Shown: positions 32,293-42,195 of the stretch, one piece after another | Position numbering within the stretch: the first letter of the stretch is position 1 | Layout: every line of letters begins with the position of its first letter | Assembly: GCA_905221615.1 (NCBI GenBank) | Contig: CAJNDT010002890.1 | Coordinates: forward strand, 1,138,001 to 1,202,000 | Length of the DNA: 64,000 nt | From: Symbiodinium sp. CCMP2592 | Lineage: Eukaryota; Sar; Dinophyceae; Suessiales; Symbiodiniaceae | Direction: 5' to 3' | Notes under the pieces: generated by a model | What the model was told of the DNA's origin: nothing | Seen by the model: the letters and a program-made list of their open reading frames with translations, nothing else | Database searches by the model: none | Position numbers and translations under genes: made by a program

Positions 32293-32650
32293 TCGTGGTT
32301 TTAGGTCAAGTATTCGTGGTTTTAGGTCAAGTATTCGTGGTTTTAGGTCAAGTATTCGAGGTTTAAGGTCGAGCTGGTATTTTCGGTCATTTTGACCTTA
32401 AGCCACGAATACTTAACCTAAAACCACGACTACTTGACCTAAAACCACGAATACTTGACCTTGGCCCGCGAACACCCTTCGTGGTTTTAGGTCAAGTATT
32501 CGTGGCTGTAGGTCAAGTATTCGTGGTTTTAGGTCAAGTATTCGTGGTTTTAGGCCAAGTATTCGTGGTTTTAGGTCAAGTATTCGTGGTTTTAGGTCAA
32601 GTATTCGTGGTTTTAGGTCAAGTATTCGTGGTTTAAGGTCAAGTTCGCGG
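32293..32650. repeat. 21-bp repeat array with an inverted middle block
   Basis: The unit GTATTCGTGGTTTTAGGTCA is repeated about four times at 32293-32360, then in reverse orientation (32392-32462), then about eight times forward again (32478-32645). The minus strand reads as a seven-residue protein repeat (I-L-D-L-K-P-R). The opposed blocks can fold into a long hairpin. Confidence 0.9.
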
Positions 32651-32891
32651 AGCAAGGCCAAGTGCAAGGCTTATGCCTATCAGTAGGTTCGAGGGTGGGG
32701 TGGGGAGTTGCCTTGGGCTTTAGAGCATGGCTGCCTGGTTGGGGGGGGCTTTAGGGTTTAAGGCTTAGGACCAGATCAAGCAAAGAAGCTTGTTTAAGCT
32801 ACTTGACTTAAGACTACCATCCAACGGTATTGACACTATACTAAATTTAAGGTTTAGCTTCTGCAGCCAGGAGATGCAAGTCATGACATTT

Positions 32892-33023
32892 GACAGCTGT
32901 GGTTGCTATCGTAAAGCGATGACGTGACCGCAGCCTCAGCTGCTTTGGGCAGTGTTTTCTTCCGAAAATAGCTTTCCTGCCCGTTTCATCGGCAAGAGAG
33001 ACACAATATTTTAAGGTTTAACG
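32892..33023 (+). repeat. Copy 1 of a 127-bp duplicated segment with conserved stems
   Basis: It begins AGCTGTGGTTGCTATCG, has GCTGTGG pairing with CCGCAGC around an ATCG/CGAT hairpin, then GGGCA...TGCCC around an A/T-rich loop, and ends ...AAGAGAGACACAA. It is about 80% similar to copy 2. A structured RNA gene is possible; so is a plain repeat. Confidence 0.6.
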
Positions 33024-33126
33024 ACTCTAGAGCAAAAGCACTGTGATCTTGTTGTTTGCAGCAATGAAGTGGATATCAGCGGACACACTCCGATGTGGAA
33101 ACATTGAAAGACATGAAATCGAATTC

Positions 33127-33255
33127 GATAGCTGTGGTTGCTATCGTGAAGCGATGTCGTGACCGCAGCCTCAATTGTTTCGGTCAGTGTTTTCTTTCTT
33201 TAAATAGCCATCTTGACCGATCCATTGGTAAGAAGAACACATGTTTTAGGGTCGC
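33127..33255 (+). repeat. Copy 2 of the duplicated segment, with a compensatory stem change
   Basis: It keeps both stems of copy 1. In the second stem a G-C pair has become T-A (GGTCA...TGACC), so pairing is preserved although both positions changed. It ends ...AAGAAGAACACATG. It lies 107 bp downstream of copy 1 in the same orientation. Confidence 0.6.
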
Positions 33256-33483
33256 GTCGCTGGCCTTGAGTGGAACATCCACAGCAACTTGTTGAAACAG
33301 GAGTGGTAGATGTTAACGATGTTACTGTTGTGCTAACGTGCGGTGAAAGTGGTTTAAGCTAAAAGACGAAACGAAATTTTGTATTTCCCTGATGTTATGG
33401 GATTCTGAGGGTGGGTGGGTGATATTCCTAAGCCATAGACACAAACACTACTTTAAATCTGCTCGATCCGGAGCTGCTGATCC

Positions 33484-33652
33484 CTCAACCCTAAACCCCC
33501 AACCCTAAACCCCAAATCCCAAGCCCTAAACCCTGAACCCTGAACCCCACACCCTAAACCCCAAACCCTTAAACCCCAAACCCCAAACCCTAAACCCCAA
33601 ACCCTACACCCTAAACCCCAAACCCTAAACCCTAAACCCCAAACCCTAAGCC
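33484..33652. repeat. Telomere-like patch (CCCTAAACCCCAAA)
   Basis: Alternating CCCTAAA and CCCCAAA units directly upstream of GTPase exon 1. Confidence 0.9.
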
Positions 33653-33671
33653 AGCAAGGCTGGCATTGAAA

Positions 33672-36600
33672 ATGTCGGAGCTCGAGGCAAAAGTCGATTC
33701 CTTGGCAGATTTCGATTCTGCCGACGAGGCTACGAAACTAGAAGCTCATCTGCAACTCCCATAGGGTCCATGTCCTGAAATAATATATACTTTGACCCAA
33801 AGTACCTACATAGGGACTACTTTAAGGCCAATGTATATACTATTTGACGACATTTTCCCTTAGGGACTGCTGATGTTTCAACCTCCCGTGGAACGTTGGG
33901 ATGCCAACGTAGGCAAGGGTACACGGCTATCGATCCAGCTTGTGATTCTGACTTAGCGGTGCATGTGTAGATTGAAGAAGGTGGGGCGGTTTCATGATGT
34001 GTGACACTTTTTACCCCACTTTGTAGCCAGCTACACCCCATCAAGGAATTGCAGAATGCTACCGATGAGAGAAACCAGTATTTGGTTGCGGCGAAGCGGC
34101 TGCAAACCGCGAAAGTGAAGTTTGAGTTCATGAATACTCCCCTGACTTTCCTAACAGTGGGTCTGACGGGGGCCGGCAAGTCAGAGCTATGCACATGGAT
34201 GACAGGGAACCTTGAGGAGTGCAACCCAAGCGGGACTATGCGATCCAACACTAGCAAGGTCAAGGAGGTGAAGGCCCATCCTTTCGATGATATTCTCATG
34301 AAGCCAGATCTCAACTGGATCGACACCCCGGGGAGGGGAGACACTCGTGGCGAAGGTAACGACTCTGCCATGTGGGACGAGACCATGTCGTATTTGATCA
34401 GCAGATCGGGACATAGTTCCGTGGACCGGATCGTTTGGGTCATCAATGCAGCATGGCAGCGCGCCACAGCAGGCAGGAAGCTGGTTCTTCACGAGTTGCG
34501 GAAATCCTTCGGGATCTACTTGTATCGCAACCTCGACTTGGTCTTCAACTTCCTGCCCCATGTGCCAAACAAGACTGCATAATGTGGGAACCTGATTAAG
34601 AAAGGGGGGGAGCCCCCCCCCCCCCGCTATCAAGGTCACAAGGTCGGACACCTCGCCCCCAAAACCCCCGCAACGATTAAGTGGAAGAACCTTGTTGGGG
34701 GGGTTTGGGGGAAACCTTGTTCAAGGTCCCGGAGAACCTTGTTTGGGGACCAGTATAGTAGTGTAGTAGTACAGTAGTAGTACAGTAGTAGTACAGTAGT
34801 AGTACAGTAGTAGTACAGTAGTAGTACAGTAGTAGTACAGTAGTAGTACAGTAGTAGTACAGTAGTAGTGCAGCAGTAGTAGTACAGTACCAGTGGACCC
34901 TTCTAATGGGGGGGTGGGCATGGGGGTTTATTCAAGGTCAGGTTTTTCCGGGCGAGATCGGGTGAGCCTGTCTAATTGGGGGGGTGGGCATGGGGGTTTA
35001 TTCAAGGTCAGGTTTTTCCGGGCGAGCTCGGGTGAGCCTGTCTAATTGGGGGTGTGTAGCCAAACTCCGCGCTATTGGGGGGTTGAACGTTTAAAGCAAT
35101 ACAAGACCTTGTTTGGGGAATTGGGGGAAACCTGTTCGAGGGAAAGCTAATACATATTGATATATTAATTAGTATACTACTAGTTACTAGTACAGTAGTA
35201 GCACAGTATTAGTACAGTAGTAGTACAGTAGTAGTACAGTTGTAGTACAGTTGTAGTACAGTAGTAGTACAGTAGTAGTACAGTAGTAGTACAGTAGTAG
35301 TACAGTAGTAGTACAGTAGTAGTACAGTAGTAGTACAGTAGTAGTACAGTAGTAGTACAGTAGTAGTACAAAAAATTAATTAGGGGGTTCTGGTTGCTGT
35401 GAGGGATTAGACCCTTTTTAATCAGGGGGTTATCTTTAAGAATTATTCAGGGTCCATAAGAAGGGTTGGGTCGTGTGGGGTCCTTACTAATCAGGGGCTG
35501 TAAGCTGAAAAATTAATTAGGGGGGTGCTGGTTGCTGTGAGGGATTAGACCCTTCTTAATCAGGGGGTTATCTTTAAGAATTATTCAGGGTCCATAAGAA
35601 GGGCTGGGGGCTGTGGGGTCCTAACTAATCAGGGGCTGTAAGCTAAAAAATTAATTAGGGGGGTGCTGGTTGCTGTGAGGGATTAGACTCTTTTTAATCA
35701 GGGGGTTATCTTTAAGAATTATTCAGGGTCCATAAGAAGGGTTGGGGGCTGTGGGGTCCTAACTAATCAGGGGCTGTAAGCTAAAAAAATAATTAGGGGG
35801 GTGCTGGTTGCTGTGAGGGATTAGACCCTTTTTAATCAGGGGGTTATCTTTAAGAATTATTCAGGGTCCATAAGAAGGGCTGGGGGCTGTGGAGTCCTAA
35901 CTAATCAGGGGCTGTAAGCTAAAAAATTAATTAGGGGGGTGCTGGTTGCTGTGAGGGATTAGACCCTTTTTAATCAGGGGGTTATCTTTAAGAATGATTC
36001 AGGGTCCATAAGAAGGGTTGGGGGCTGTGGGGTCTTAACTAATCAGGGGCTGTAAGCTACAAAATTAATTAGGGGGGTGCTGGTTGCTGTGAGGGATTAG
36101 ACCCTTTTTAATCAGGGGGTTATCTTTAAGAATTATTCAGGGTCCATAAGAAGGGTTGGGGGCTGTGGGGTCCTAACTAATCAGGGGCTGCGAGCTAAAA
36201 AATTAATTAGGGGGGTGCTGGTTGCTGTGAGAGATTAGACCCTTTTTAATCAGGGGGTTATCTTTAAGAATTATTCAGGGTCCATAAGAAGGGCTGGGGG
36301 CTGTGGGGTATCCTGTCTAATTGGGGGGACATTTTATTTATTTCGGGTTCAATTGAAAGTCAATCAAATTGTTTCTGTGGATGGAACGAGCCTGTCTAAT
36401 TGGGGGGGTTGTTTTTTCAATTTTTTATCCTTATTTGGGGTTCAATTAAAACACATACAAATCTGACCCCAACACCCGGCCCGTGCCCGCCTAATCAGGG
36501 GAAATTCCTAATCAGGTTCCTACATTATGATTCTGAAATCTTGTGGCCTCAGCGCCAGAAGTTCATTGATTGGATTCAAGAGCAAGAGTTCGAACTCTTC

Positions 36601-36987
36601 AATTGGAGCAATAGCAGCAAAACTTGGCGTGGAGTGCAGGAAGAGATCAACCGAACTGGGTTTTATGGAGTCAGCATCCACCCGCGATACATGAAGACAC
36701 TGAAGGAGGAGATTCCTGCAGATTTACGCCTGTCATCGCCCTATCTTTACAGATTCCGTCCCTTCTCGCACCCTGCAGGGATTCGCGAACTGCTAAGGCT
36801 GTACAAAACAGCAAGGCAACTTCGAAAGAAGAAGGTGCCGGGTATCAAGCTAAGCAACAAGCATCCTCCGATTGGTCCGGGAGTGCTGCAGGGTATGGAC
36901 GCTTCGTCGTACACGTGTGGGTTGCTGCCCGATCCTGTTGATTACACACGGATGGTGACCTGGCTGGTTTTGCAGAGCATTTCCTAA
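33672..36987 (+). CDS. AIG1-like P-loop GTPase, split by a repeat-filled intron
   Basis: Exon 1 (33672-33751) starts M-S-E-L-E-A-K-V and is a short coiled coil. A GC-AG intron joins it in phase to exon 2 (from 34027). Exon 2 carries the Walker A/G1 motif GLTGAGKS at about residues 72-79 (34160-34183) and G3 D-T-P-G at about 126-129. A strand-helix pattern then follows (I-V-W-V-I-N-A-A-W, K-S-F-G) that matches the AIG1/GIMAP layout. The frame hits a stop at 34580, exactly where a family-7 element begins. The rest of the domain resumes after its other end at about 36516-36987 and includes S-P-Y-L-Y-R-F-R-P-F-S-H-P-A-G-I. Splice sites of that intron are unresolved. Such GTPases bind GTP and often act at membranes or in defence and organelle dynamics; the role here is unknown. 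A donor at 36955 could instead continue into the propeller exon at 37156. Confidence 0.65.
33752..34026 (+). other. Inferred 275-bp GC-AG intron with a family-5 MITE
   Basis: The donor CATCT/GCAACT and the acceptor TTTGTAG/CCAG join exon 1 (phase 2) to exon 2 without a frame shift. The alternative in-frame end for exon 1 is a TAG inside the MITE. GC donors are frequent in dinoflagellates, which supports the model. It remains inference. Confidence 0.45.
33762..33862. mobile_element. MITE family 5, copy c, in GTPase intron 1
   Basis: Left TAGGGTCCATGTCCTG begins 10 bp after the inferred donor of GTPase exon 1. The right end TTCCCTTA is diverged; the core carries GGGACTACTTTAAGGCC. Confidence 0.75.
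34741..34890. repeat. 11-bp tandem repeat (CAGTAGTAGTA), first array
   Basis: About ten units of CAGTAGTAGTA with minor variants. Both strands give long meaningless open frames (repeating Y-Y-Y-C-T-T-T-V-L-L-L type). Confidence 0.9.
34904..35056. repeat. 70-bp tandem duplication with G-rich core
   Basis: Two copies of a 70-bp unit (GGGTGGGCATGGGGG, then GGTTTATTCAAGGTCAGG) differ at one or two bases. A third copy is partial. The boundary motif CCTGTCTAATTGGGGG recurs at about 36309 and 36390. Confidence 0.85.
35176..35369. repeat. 11-bp tandem repeat (CAGTAGTAGTA), second array
   Basis: About seventeen units of the same 11-mer as at 34741-34890, with a few TTG and CAT variants at its start. 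Confidence 0.9.
35374..36309. repeat. Seven copies of a 138-bp tandem repeat
   Basis: The unit starts AATTAATTAGGGG, contains GGTTGCTGTGAGGGATTAGA and TTATTCAGGGTCCATAAG, and ends AATCAGGGGCTGTAAGC. Starts recur at about 35374, 35511, 35649, 35787, 35925, 36063 and 36202. Copies differ by only a few bases, so the array is young or homogenised. No coding potential. Confidence 0.92.
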
Positions 36988-37155
36988 GCCTACAAGGCCT
37001 AAGCCCTACTACAAGCTTCACGCACTCGTACACCCAAAGCCCGAATAGTAGAATCAGGCGAGAACCGAATTCAGCGTGAAGTAGTTGTACTTGCATTGTC
37101 AATTGTCCTGTATGGCCGGGATCAGAAAACGGGTTGGTTCGCATGAAATGTGCAG

Positions 37156-38544
37156 GTATTGGGGATCTCGACGGTGAACGTGAGGTTGACTGGCAAGTTC
37201 TTCTCCGAAGATGACAGGGCGGCTCTTGTCCCCATTGCGCAGGAATGTGGAGAGCCTGCCAGTGGCGAGGGCTCTCGATGGATACGCGCGACCGGAGAGC
37301 CAGCAGCAGGGTCAGTGCAAGAGACGAGTGAGGGTGATGTTGCAGAGTACAGGGTCCCCAACTTTTGGCCTTCGAATCCCTTGAAGGTTTGTTTTTGCGA
37401 GGCGCCCCGATGCGTGGAGCCTTGGCGCTTTGGCCAAACAGCCCCGCAGACTCTGCCAGCGCCAGAAATGTCGAAGTCGTGCTCAAGCGCGGCTTATGTC
37501 AAAGACGTCGACGTGGCTAGACAGGGGGAGCTGCCGAGTTGGGCTAGTTGGTCGCGGGTGGGGAATCAACTTTTTGCCATCCCGTGGCACTACAACGACG
37601 TGCTGGTTATGGATTTGGACACCGAGAACGTTTCATTCATTCCAACCTCGTTCCCGCGTAAAGTTCCTCACAACACACTAACGGGTTTGGGGCTATCGGC
37701 AGCTGTTGTGAAGGAGTGCATTTATGCAGCCCCCGTGCTCAGTGCTGCAGACGCATTGCTGATTGTGAACACCAGCTCTCGCCAGACCGACTTCTTCCCT
37801 GTATCTCGGTTCTGTTATCGAGGTGAGCTTTGCAGGTTCTCCAGCATTGTTGCTGTGGGAACAGTCCTACACCTTCTTCCTAATTCGCCGTTTGGAAGCT
37901 TGGTCAGGATGAATGTCGGGAGAGACCCTCTCGCTGTTTTGACTAGCGTTCCAATCCCAGCCAGCATAAAGGGCTGCATGTTGCCAAGCACGTTCGCTGC
38001 AAATGACGTCTCATTCATGTGGCTGGGGATGACTGCTGTCAATGACACTTTGTATGCAGCACCTTTCGATGCCGAGTGCTTGCTCATATACCATGCAGGG
38101 AATCAGTCTTTCGAGGGCATTGATACCAGTACGGTAGGGACAGGAGCCATGAAATGGGCACAGCTCTTGGAAGCCAATGGTCGCCTATATGCAGCGCCTG
38201 GTCGCGGACGGACAACAATGCCGATCCTAGTAGTAGATCTCGCCACCAGGCAACCTAGAGGCGTTCCAGCCTCATCCAGTGCGGGTTGGCCGAGCATTGC
38301 CCGCCATGGCCACCAAATTTACGTGGTCTCGTGCAAGATCGCGGTCCTTGACTTGGAAGCTGATTCCTCGGTACGGTACTTTCGGGTTGCAGAAGAGGGT
38401 GCCTCCTACTGCTTTACAGATGCGATCGTAGCAAACCAGAGGCTGTATCTTCTTCCAGATGTGGCCAACAGGATTTCTGTGCTGGACTTCAAGCCCCGAC
38501 CTGTCCAGCTTTCTCACAACAACACTGCACTGCGACCGGACTGA
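37156..38544 (+). CDS. Seven-repeat beta-propeller protein (terminal exon)
   Basis: The frame opens at a 3' splice site (TGTGCAG) in phase 0 and ends at TGA 38542-38544. About 130 residues with several cysteines (V-C-F-C-E-A-P-R-C) come first. Seven imperfect repeats of 40-50 residues follow. Each centres on a strand pair such as L-F-A-I-P...V-L-V-M-D-L, I-Y-A-A-P, L-H-L-L-P, L-Y-A-A-P, L-Y-A-A-P...L-V-V-D-L, I-Y-V-V-S...I-A-V-L-D-L and L-Y-L-L-P...I-S-V-L-D-F. That is a kelch/NHL-like seven-bladed propeller pattern. Several N-glycosylation sequons suggest an exported or lumenal protein. The partner is unknown. Either an upstream exon is missing, or this is the C-terminal half of the GTPase gene product (possible donor at 36955, same phase). 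Confidence 0.7.
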   Translation, partial: VLGISTVNVRLTGKFFSEDDRAALVPIAQECGEPASGEGSRWIRATGEPAAGSVQETSEGDVAEYRVPNFWPSNPLKVCFCEAPRCVEPWRFGQTAPQTLPAPEMSKSCSSAAYVKDVDVARQGELPSWASWSRVGNQLFAIPWHYNDVLVMDLDTENVSFIPTSFPRKVPHNTLTGLGLSAAVVKECIYAAPVLSAADALLIVNTSSRQTDFFPVSRFCYRGELCRFSSIVAVGTVLHLLPNSPFGSLVRMNVGRDPLAVLTSVPIPASIKGCMLPSTFAANDVSFMWLGMTAVNDTLYAAPFDAECLLIYHAGNQSFEGIDTSTVGTGAMKWAQLLEANGRLYAAPGRGRTTMPILVVDLATRQPRGVPASSSAGWPSIARHGHQIYVVSCKIAVLDLEADSSVRYFRVAEEGASYCFTDAIVANQRLYLLPDVANRISVLDFKPRPVQLSHNNTALRPD

Positions 38545-41500
38545 CCGAATGCAAAAGGCATAGAAACCATCCGCGTCGTAGTTGAGAGTTCAAGCAGGCG
38601 AGGTCTATGAGTTTATATGAGTTTTACTGGTTTGGAGATGTAGCGTTTGAGGTTCACGGCATGACCGCAAGCTCTGAGCAGGGGTTCAGGTCTCAAACAC
38701 TGTATATTGCAGGGTTTTGGCGTCAAAGGTTTAACAGTAACACCCTAATCGTCTGGGCACCTAAGCCTCTCAAACCTCAACCCTAAATCCTCCAATCCGA
38801 GAAAGCCCAAGAGCCCTTTAAACAACACAGACAAAAGCAAGGTTCAATCATTAGAACTTCGCATCTGGGTGCGGGTCTGGAGTGCGGACGTTGGCAATGT
38901 ACGAGAGGCCTTGACTTTCGCGGTAAGCTACTACAGAATGAGGGCTTAATTGTTTCATACAATCATTATTCATTCGGGTTCCTTATTATAGATATGTGGT
39001 ACGATATACCACCAACTTTTTCCTGGCCACGAAGACCCGTAGATCGAGTGCCCAAGTGTCCAATAGTTTAGGGTTTAGGGTGTTTGGTTTCAGGAGAATC
39101 GCAGTCGAAGCTCAGTTTAGGTGCTTTGCTGGTTCTGTGATCATTTCGTACCTTGACTGTCATTGTACTCATCGCCCTAAAGCCTACCCTTCTAGACCCT
39201 AAAGCTTAAGCCCTCATATTTACAGGGTCGATCGCGGTTGCCTACCCTAAACCCTAAGCCCTAAACCCGTTCCTTTGAGGAATTTCGGAGGGTTTATTAT
39301 GCTTGTTACACCAGGCCCCAACCATCGGCTCCTCCTAGTACAGGAAGTCTAACTGTTCTGCAGTTCGAAAAGGGCCCATTAACAAAAAAAAGTTCCTTTT
39401 TGGAGGGCAAGGAGTTGCGAGGTCTCACGGGTGGCACAACTTCCGCAGTCCGAGCGGTCAAGTGCGGTCAGCAGAGTCCAGAAACCTGACCATATACTAG
39501 TTAATGATATTTGCTTCAAGGTCGAAGCCTTCTTCATCAACTTCGGGTGTTTCTGTCAACCAGGATTCTTTCGACTCCGATTCCTTCAACTGGGGTTCAC
39601 GATTTAGGTTTTAGGGTTTAGGGTTTAAGGTTTACTAGGGTTTAGGGTTAATCGTTTAGGTTTTGAGGTTGAGGGTTCAGGTTTTAGGGATCCGCCGGGG
39701 GGAAAGTTGAAAGAATCTGTTTGCCTTGCTTCAAGTCCCTGAGTACATTTGTGGTATGGTATACTCTTGAAATCATGGAGGCACCTGTACTCAGCCCTAA
39801 GCAGGATCCTCATGCTTGACACCCCAACGTAACCACCAAGCCAGAGGAACAAGGAGCTCAACAAAACCTGATCCGAAACCCGAGTTTCGGGTTTAGGGAT
39901 CGGACCAGTATCTCCTTATATTGTTTAGTACAATAAGTGTATATACCAAATTGTCACAGCAATCTTTAAACTGAGTCGCGAAGCCCGAAGCCCCAGAACC
40001 CTCAAGCCCTCGTGAAAGGCCGAATCCCTTTCAGCCCTTCTGCCCAGCCATGTTCCACTGGAGGTCGGGTGTTCCTCTAACAGCGGCACATCCGCGTTTG
40101 GAAAGGCAATTCGGGCTTCGAGTTGTCTAAGCTGTAAGGTGTGCGTTCACGGTTAGGAGACAGGATTTTGGGTTCAGTGTTTGAGGCCTATACTTATAGG
40201 CCAAGGGAAGTTCTTTAGAGATGCAGGCGGGCTTTATTCCACGGATCAGCGGGGTTGGGTTGTAGGGTTTTGTGCTTGAGAGCTTTCTGCAGCAGGGTTG
40301 TGTCGAGGAGGCGGAGGGAGCTGGAAGATGCTATTTCGGGGTGAAGGCGTGCGTGGTTTAAACGGTTCTGGGGCTTGGAACCATTAAAACCTGTATGTTT
40401 ACATGAACTCTAAGCCATAATGTCATTAAGCCTCATCGCGCAAAACTTCACTAATTTGCGTAGAACGGAATAGAGCCCTTTGAGTTTCGGCGTGCAGGAG
40501 CTCAAGCCCCAAAGCTCTAATCCTAAGCGCTCCAAACGTAAGCCGCAACCCTTGTGGAAATCCGATGGTTCCCGTAAACGGGCCGTTATTTGCTGACGGA
40601 GCAGGTGCGTGACGCGGAAAAGGACGAAATTACAACCCCGAAACCACAGACCCGAATCCCTCAACAATAATGGCTGTTGATGCTCCGAACAGGGTTAGGC
40701 TCAGAACCAAAGACTATGAAGTCTTAAGCTGCATCGGGGACTTAGTAAGTAGGGGAAATCTAGAGTTGTAACTACCCGGAAAGGACCGTAATTGGAGCAC
40801 CGAATAAAGTCCCCCCGACCTGCAGGTCAGTTCCAAAACCACGTAGTCACTCACGAAGCCTTCCATAACTGCATGGGTCCCTTGCATGAGGCCATCCACG
40901 CAAGTGCGTTCCAGCCCTCAGATGCAGACACCGCATCCCCAGGCCAGAGATTCTGTGACGGTTCAGGGTCAGGCTTTAAGTGGAGGGTAGGGTAGTTAAC
41001 GGGCTCAAAAGTTCCAGTAGGACTTCTATTCGGGTCCTTTAGGAGGTTCAACGTTCCACGACCGAATGTTGCCATCACAGTCAATCACAGTGATCGATGG
41101 CTTCGCGGCCGCCCCTTGATTCTTTTCACAGAAGAGGGCTGGGTTCGAAAAATAGTACACTCATAATTATGACCTGATTAATAATAATACTAAACTTATG
41201 TACAACTATAATTAAGTATAATCAGAAAGTATTTTTAACTACAACTTATACTTATACTATAAGCATTCTGACTTTTCTATAAGAACCATGGGAATAATAT
41301 GCCAATATCCTTTTGGTGCCGCAATCCGGATTGTTTGTGTACTTGGACCCATACTGTTTGATTTTCAAGAGCTTTCGTGGTCCTAAAGCTCTCGAGCTGC
41401 CTAGGTAAAAGCTTCGGGGCATCACGGGCGACCCTAAACCCTAAACGCTCAGCAACCCCACACCCCAGTCAAAGCGCAGATGAAAAGCCCTGGGAGCAAT

Positions 41501-41600
41501 GCCTGGTATGAGTAGTCCTAAACCGAAGAGGTCACACACCACGACCCTGAATCATTGCTCGTAGTCTCCGGGTTCCATTCGCACCAGACCCCGATTTCCT
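38545..41600. other. Intergenic stretch after the propeller gene
   Basis: Weak telomere-like patches (39,060, 39,600-39,680), one short MITE (40,733) and an AT-rich patch at 41,160-41,290. No gene is supported. Confidence 0.55.
40733..40821. mobile_element. MITE family 4, copy g (short)
   Basis: TCGGGGACTTAGTAAGTAGG at the left and AAAGTCCCCCCGACC at the right; the core is reduced. Confidence 0.6.
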
Positions 41601-41630
41601 CATTGAGATGTTGGTTTTGAAGAACTACGC

Positions 41631-41975
41631 TTGAGACTGATGGCTGAACCATTCCTAGCCGTAAAGTGCATGTCGGCTTTCAACTCTCCTGTGGCAGGCC
41701 TTTGCCGCCCTGACGAGCCCAGGCACTGTCCGGAATACGGAGATGCAGGGTTTGCATTTAAGGGTATTGTATCGGACTGTCGTCAGGCCAGAAGCTTGCT
41801 ATCTATGTGGCGGGGTACTGTTGCGTATACCCTGTATACACTCACAGTAATTAACCATGGCCCAGCAAACTACTCTGTAGATTTCTGGTGCTCTGGGGCC
41901 TCAACCCGATACCCTATTAACTTTCAGCCTCTGCCCGAAAGCCTACCGAAGCCCGAAACCCTGAGAGTCTTATAA
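41631..41975 (+). CDS. Candidate exon, cysteine-rich, function unknown
   Basis: This 114-codon open stretch is largely free of telomere-like units, unlike its surroundings. It contains C-R-P-D-E-P-R-H-C-P-E-Y and a later V-I-N-H-G-P-A-N-Y-S-V-D-F-W-C segment with an N-Y-S sequon. Composition is protein-like up to about residue 95; the last 20 codons are telomere-like (P-K-P-E-T-L-R). The listed first ATG is probably inside an exon. The family is not recognised. Confidence 0.3.
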   Translation: MRLMAEPFLAVKCMSAFNSPVAGLCRPDEPRHCPEYGDAGFAFKGIVSDCRQARSLLSMWRGTVAYTLYTLTVINHGPANYSVDFWCSGASTRYPINFQPLPESLPKPETLRVL

Positions 41976-42072
41976 GCCCTAAGACACTTAACCTCCACGG
42001 TGTTGGCACAAAGTCTGGAGCATCTCCGATACTCCTCCTCGCTTTAGTTGCAACCGCACAGCCTCTGCCCAG

Positions 42073-42195
42073 GTTCAAAGGGGAAAAAAAGGGACTCTTA
42101 ATGGGGACCCCTACCCTATAATGGGTGTATAATGGCTATATTATGGATATATACCTAGGGGTCCTTATCGGGGGTCCCTCCTTTTACCCTTTGAC
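42073..42195. mobile_element. Foldback element, single copy
   Basis: GTTCAAAGGGGAAAAAAAGG mirrors CTCCTTTTACCCTTTGA; inner TATAATGG and TATATTATGG repeats. Confidence 0.6.

Larger units (their letters stand above)
34580..36527. mobile_element. Family-7 TIR element swollen to 1.95 kb by tandem repeats
   Basis: The left end TAATGTGGGAACCTGATTA and the right end (minus strand TAATGTAGGAACCTGATTA) differ at one base. They match the termini of the 110-120-bp family-7 MITEs at 8819, 16586 and 18755. Between them lie two 11-bp arrays, a 70-bp duplication, seven 138-bp repeats and G-rich linkers instead of the usual 80-bp core. It interrupts the GTPase domain and is presumably intronic. Confidence 0.65.

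Noticed and set aside
34721-35371. Frames of repeating Tyr-Cys-Thr-Val-Leu
   Set aside because: They are the 11-bp CAGTAGTAGTA arrays read in any frame.
35374-36309. Possible CRISPR array
   Set aside because: The units are contiguous 138-bp tandem copies without unique spacers, in a eukaryotic context.
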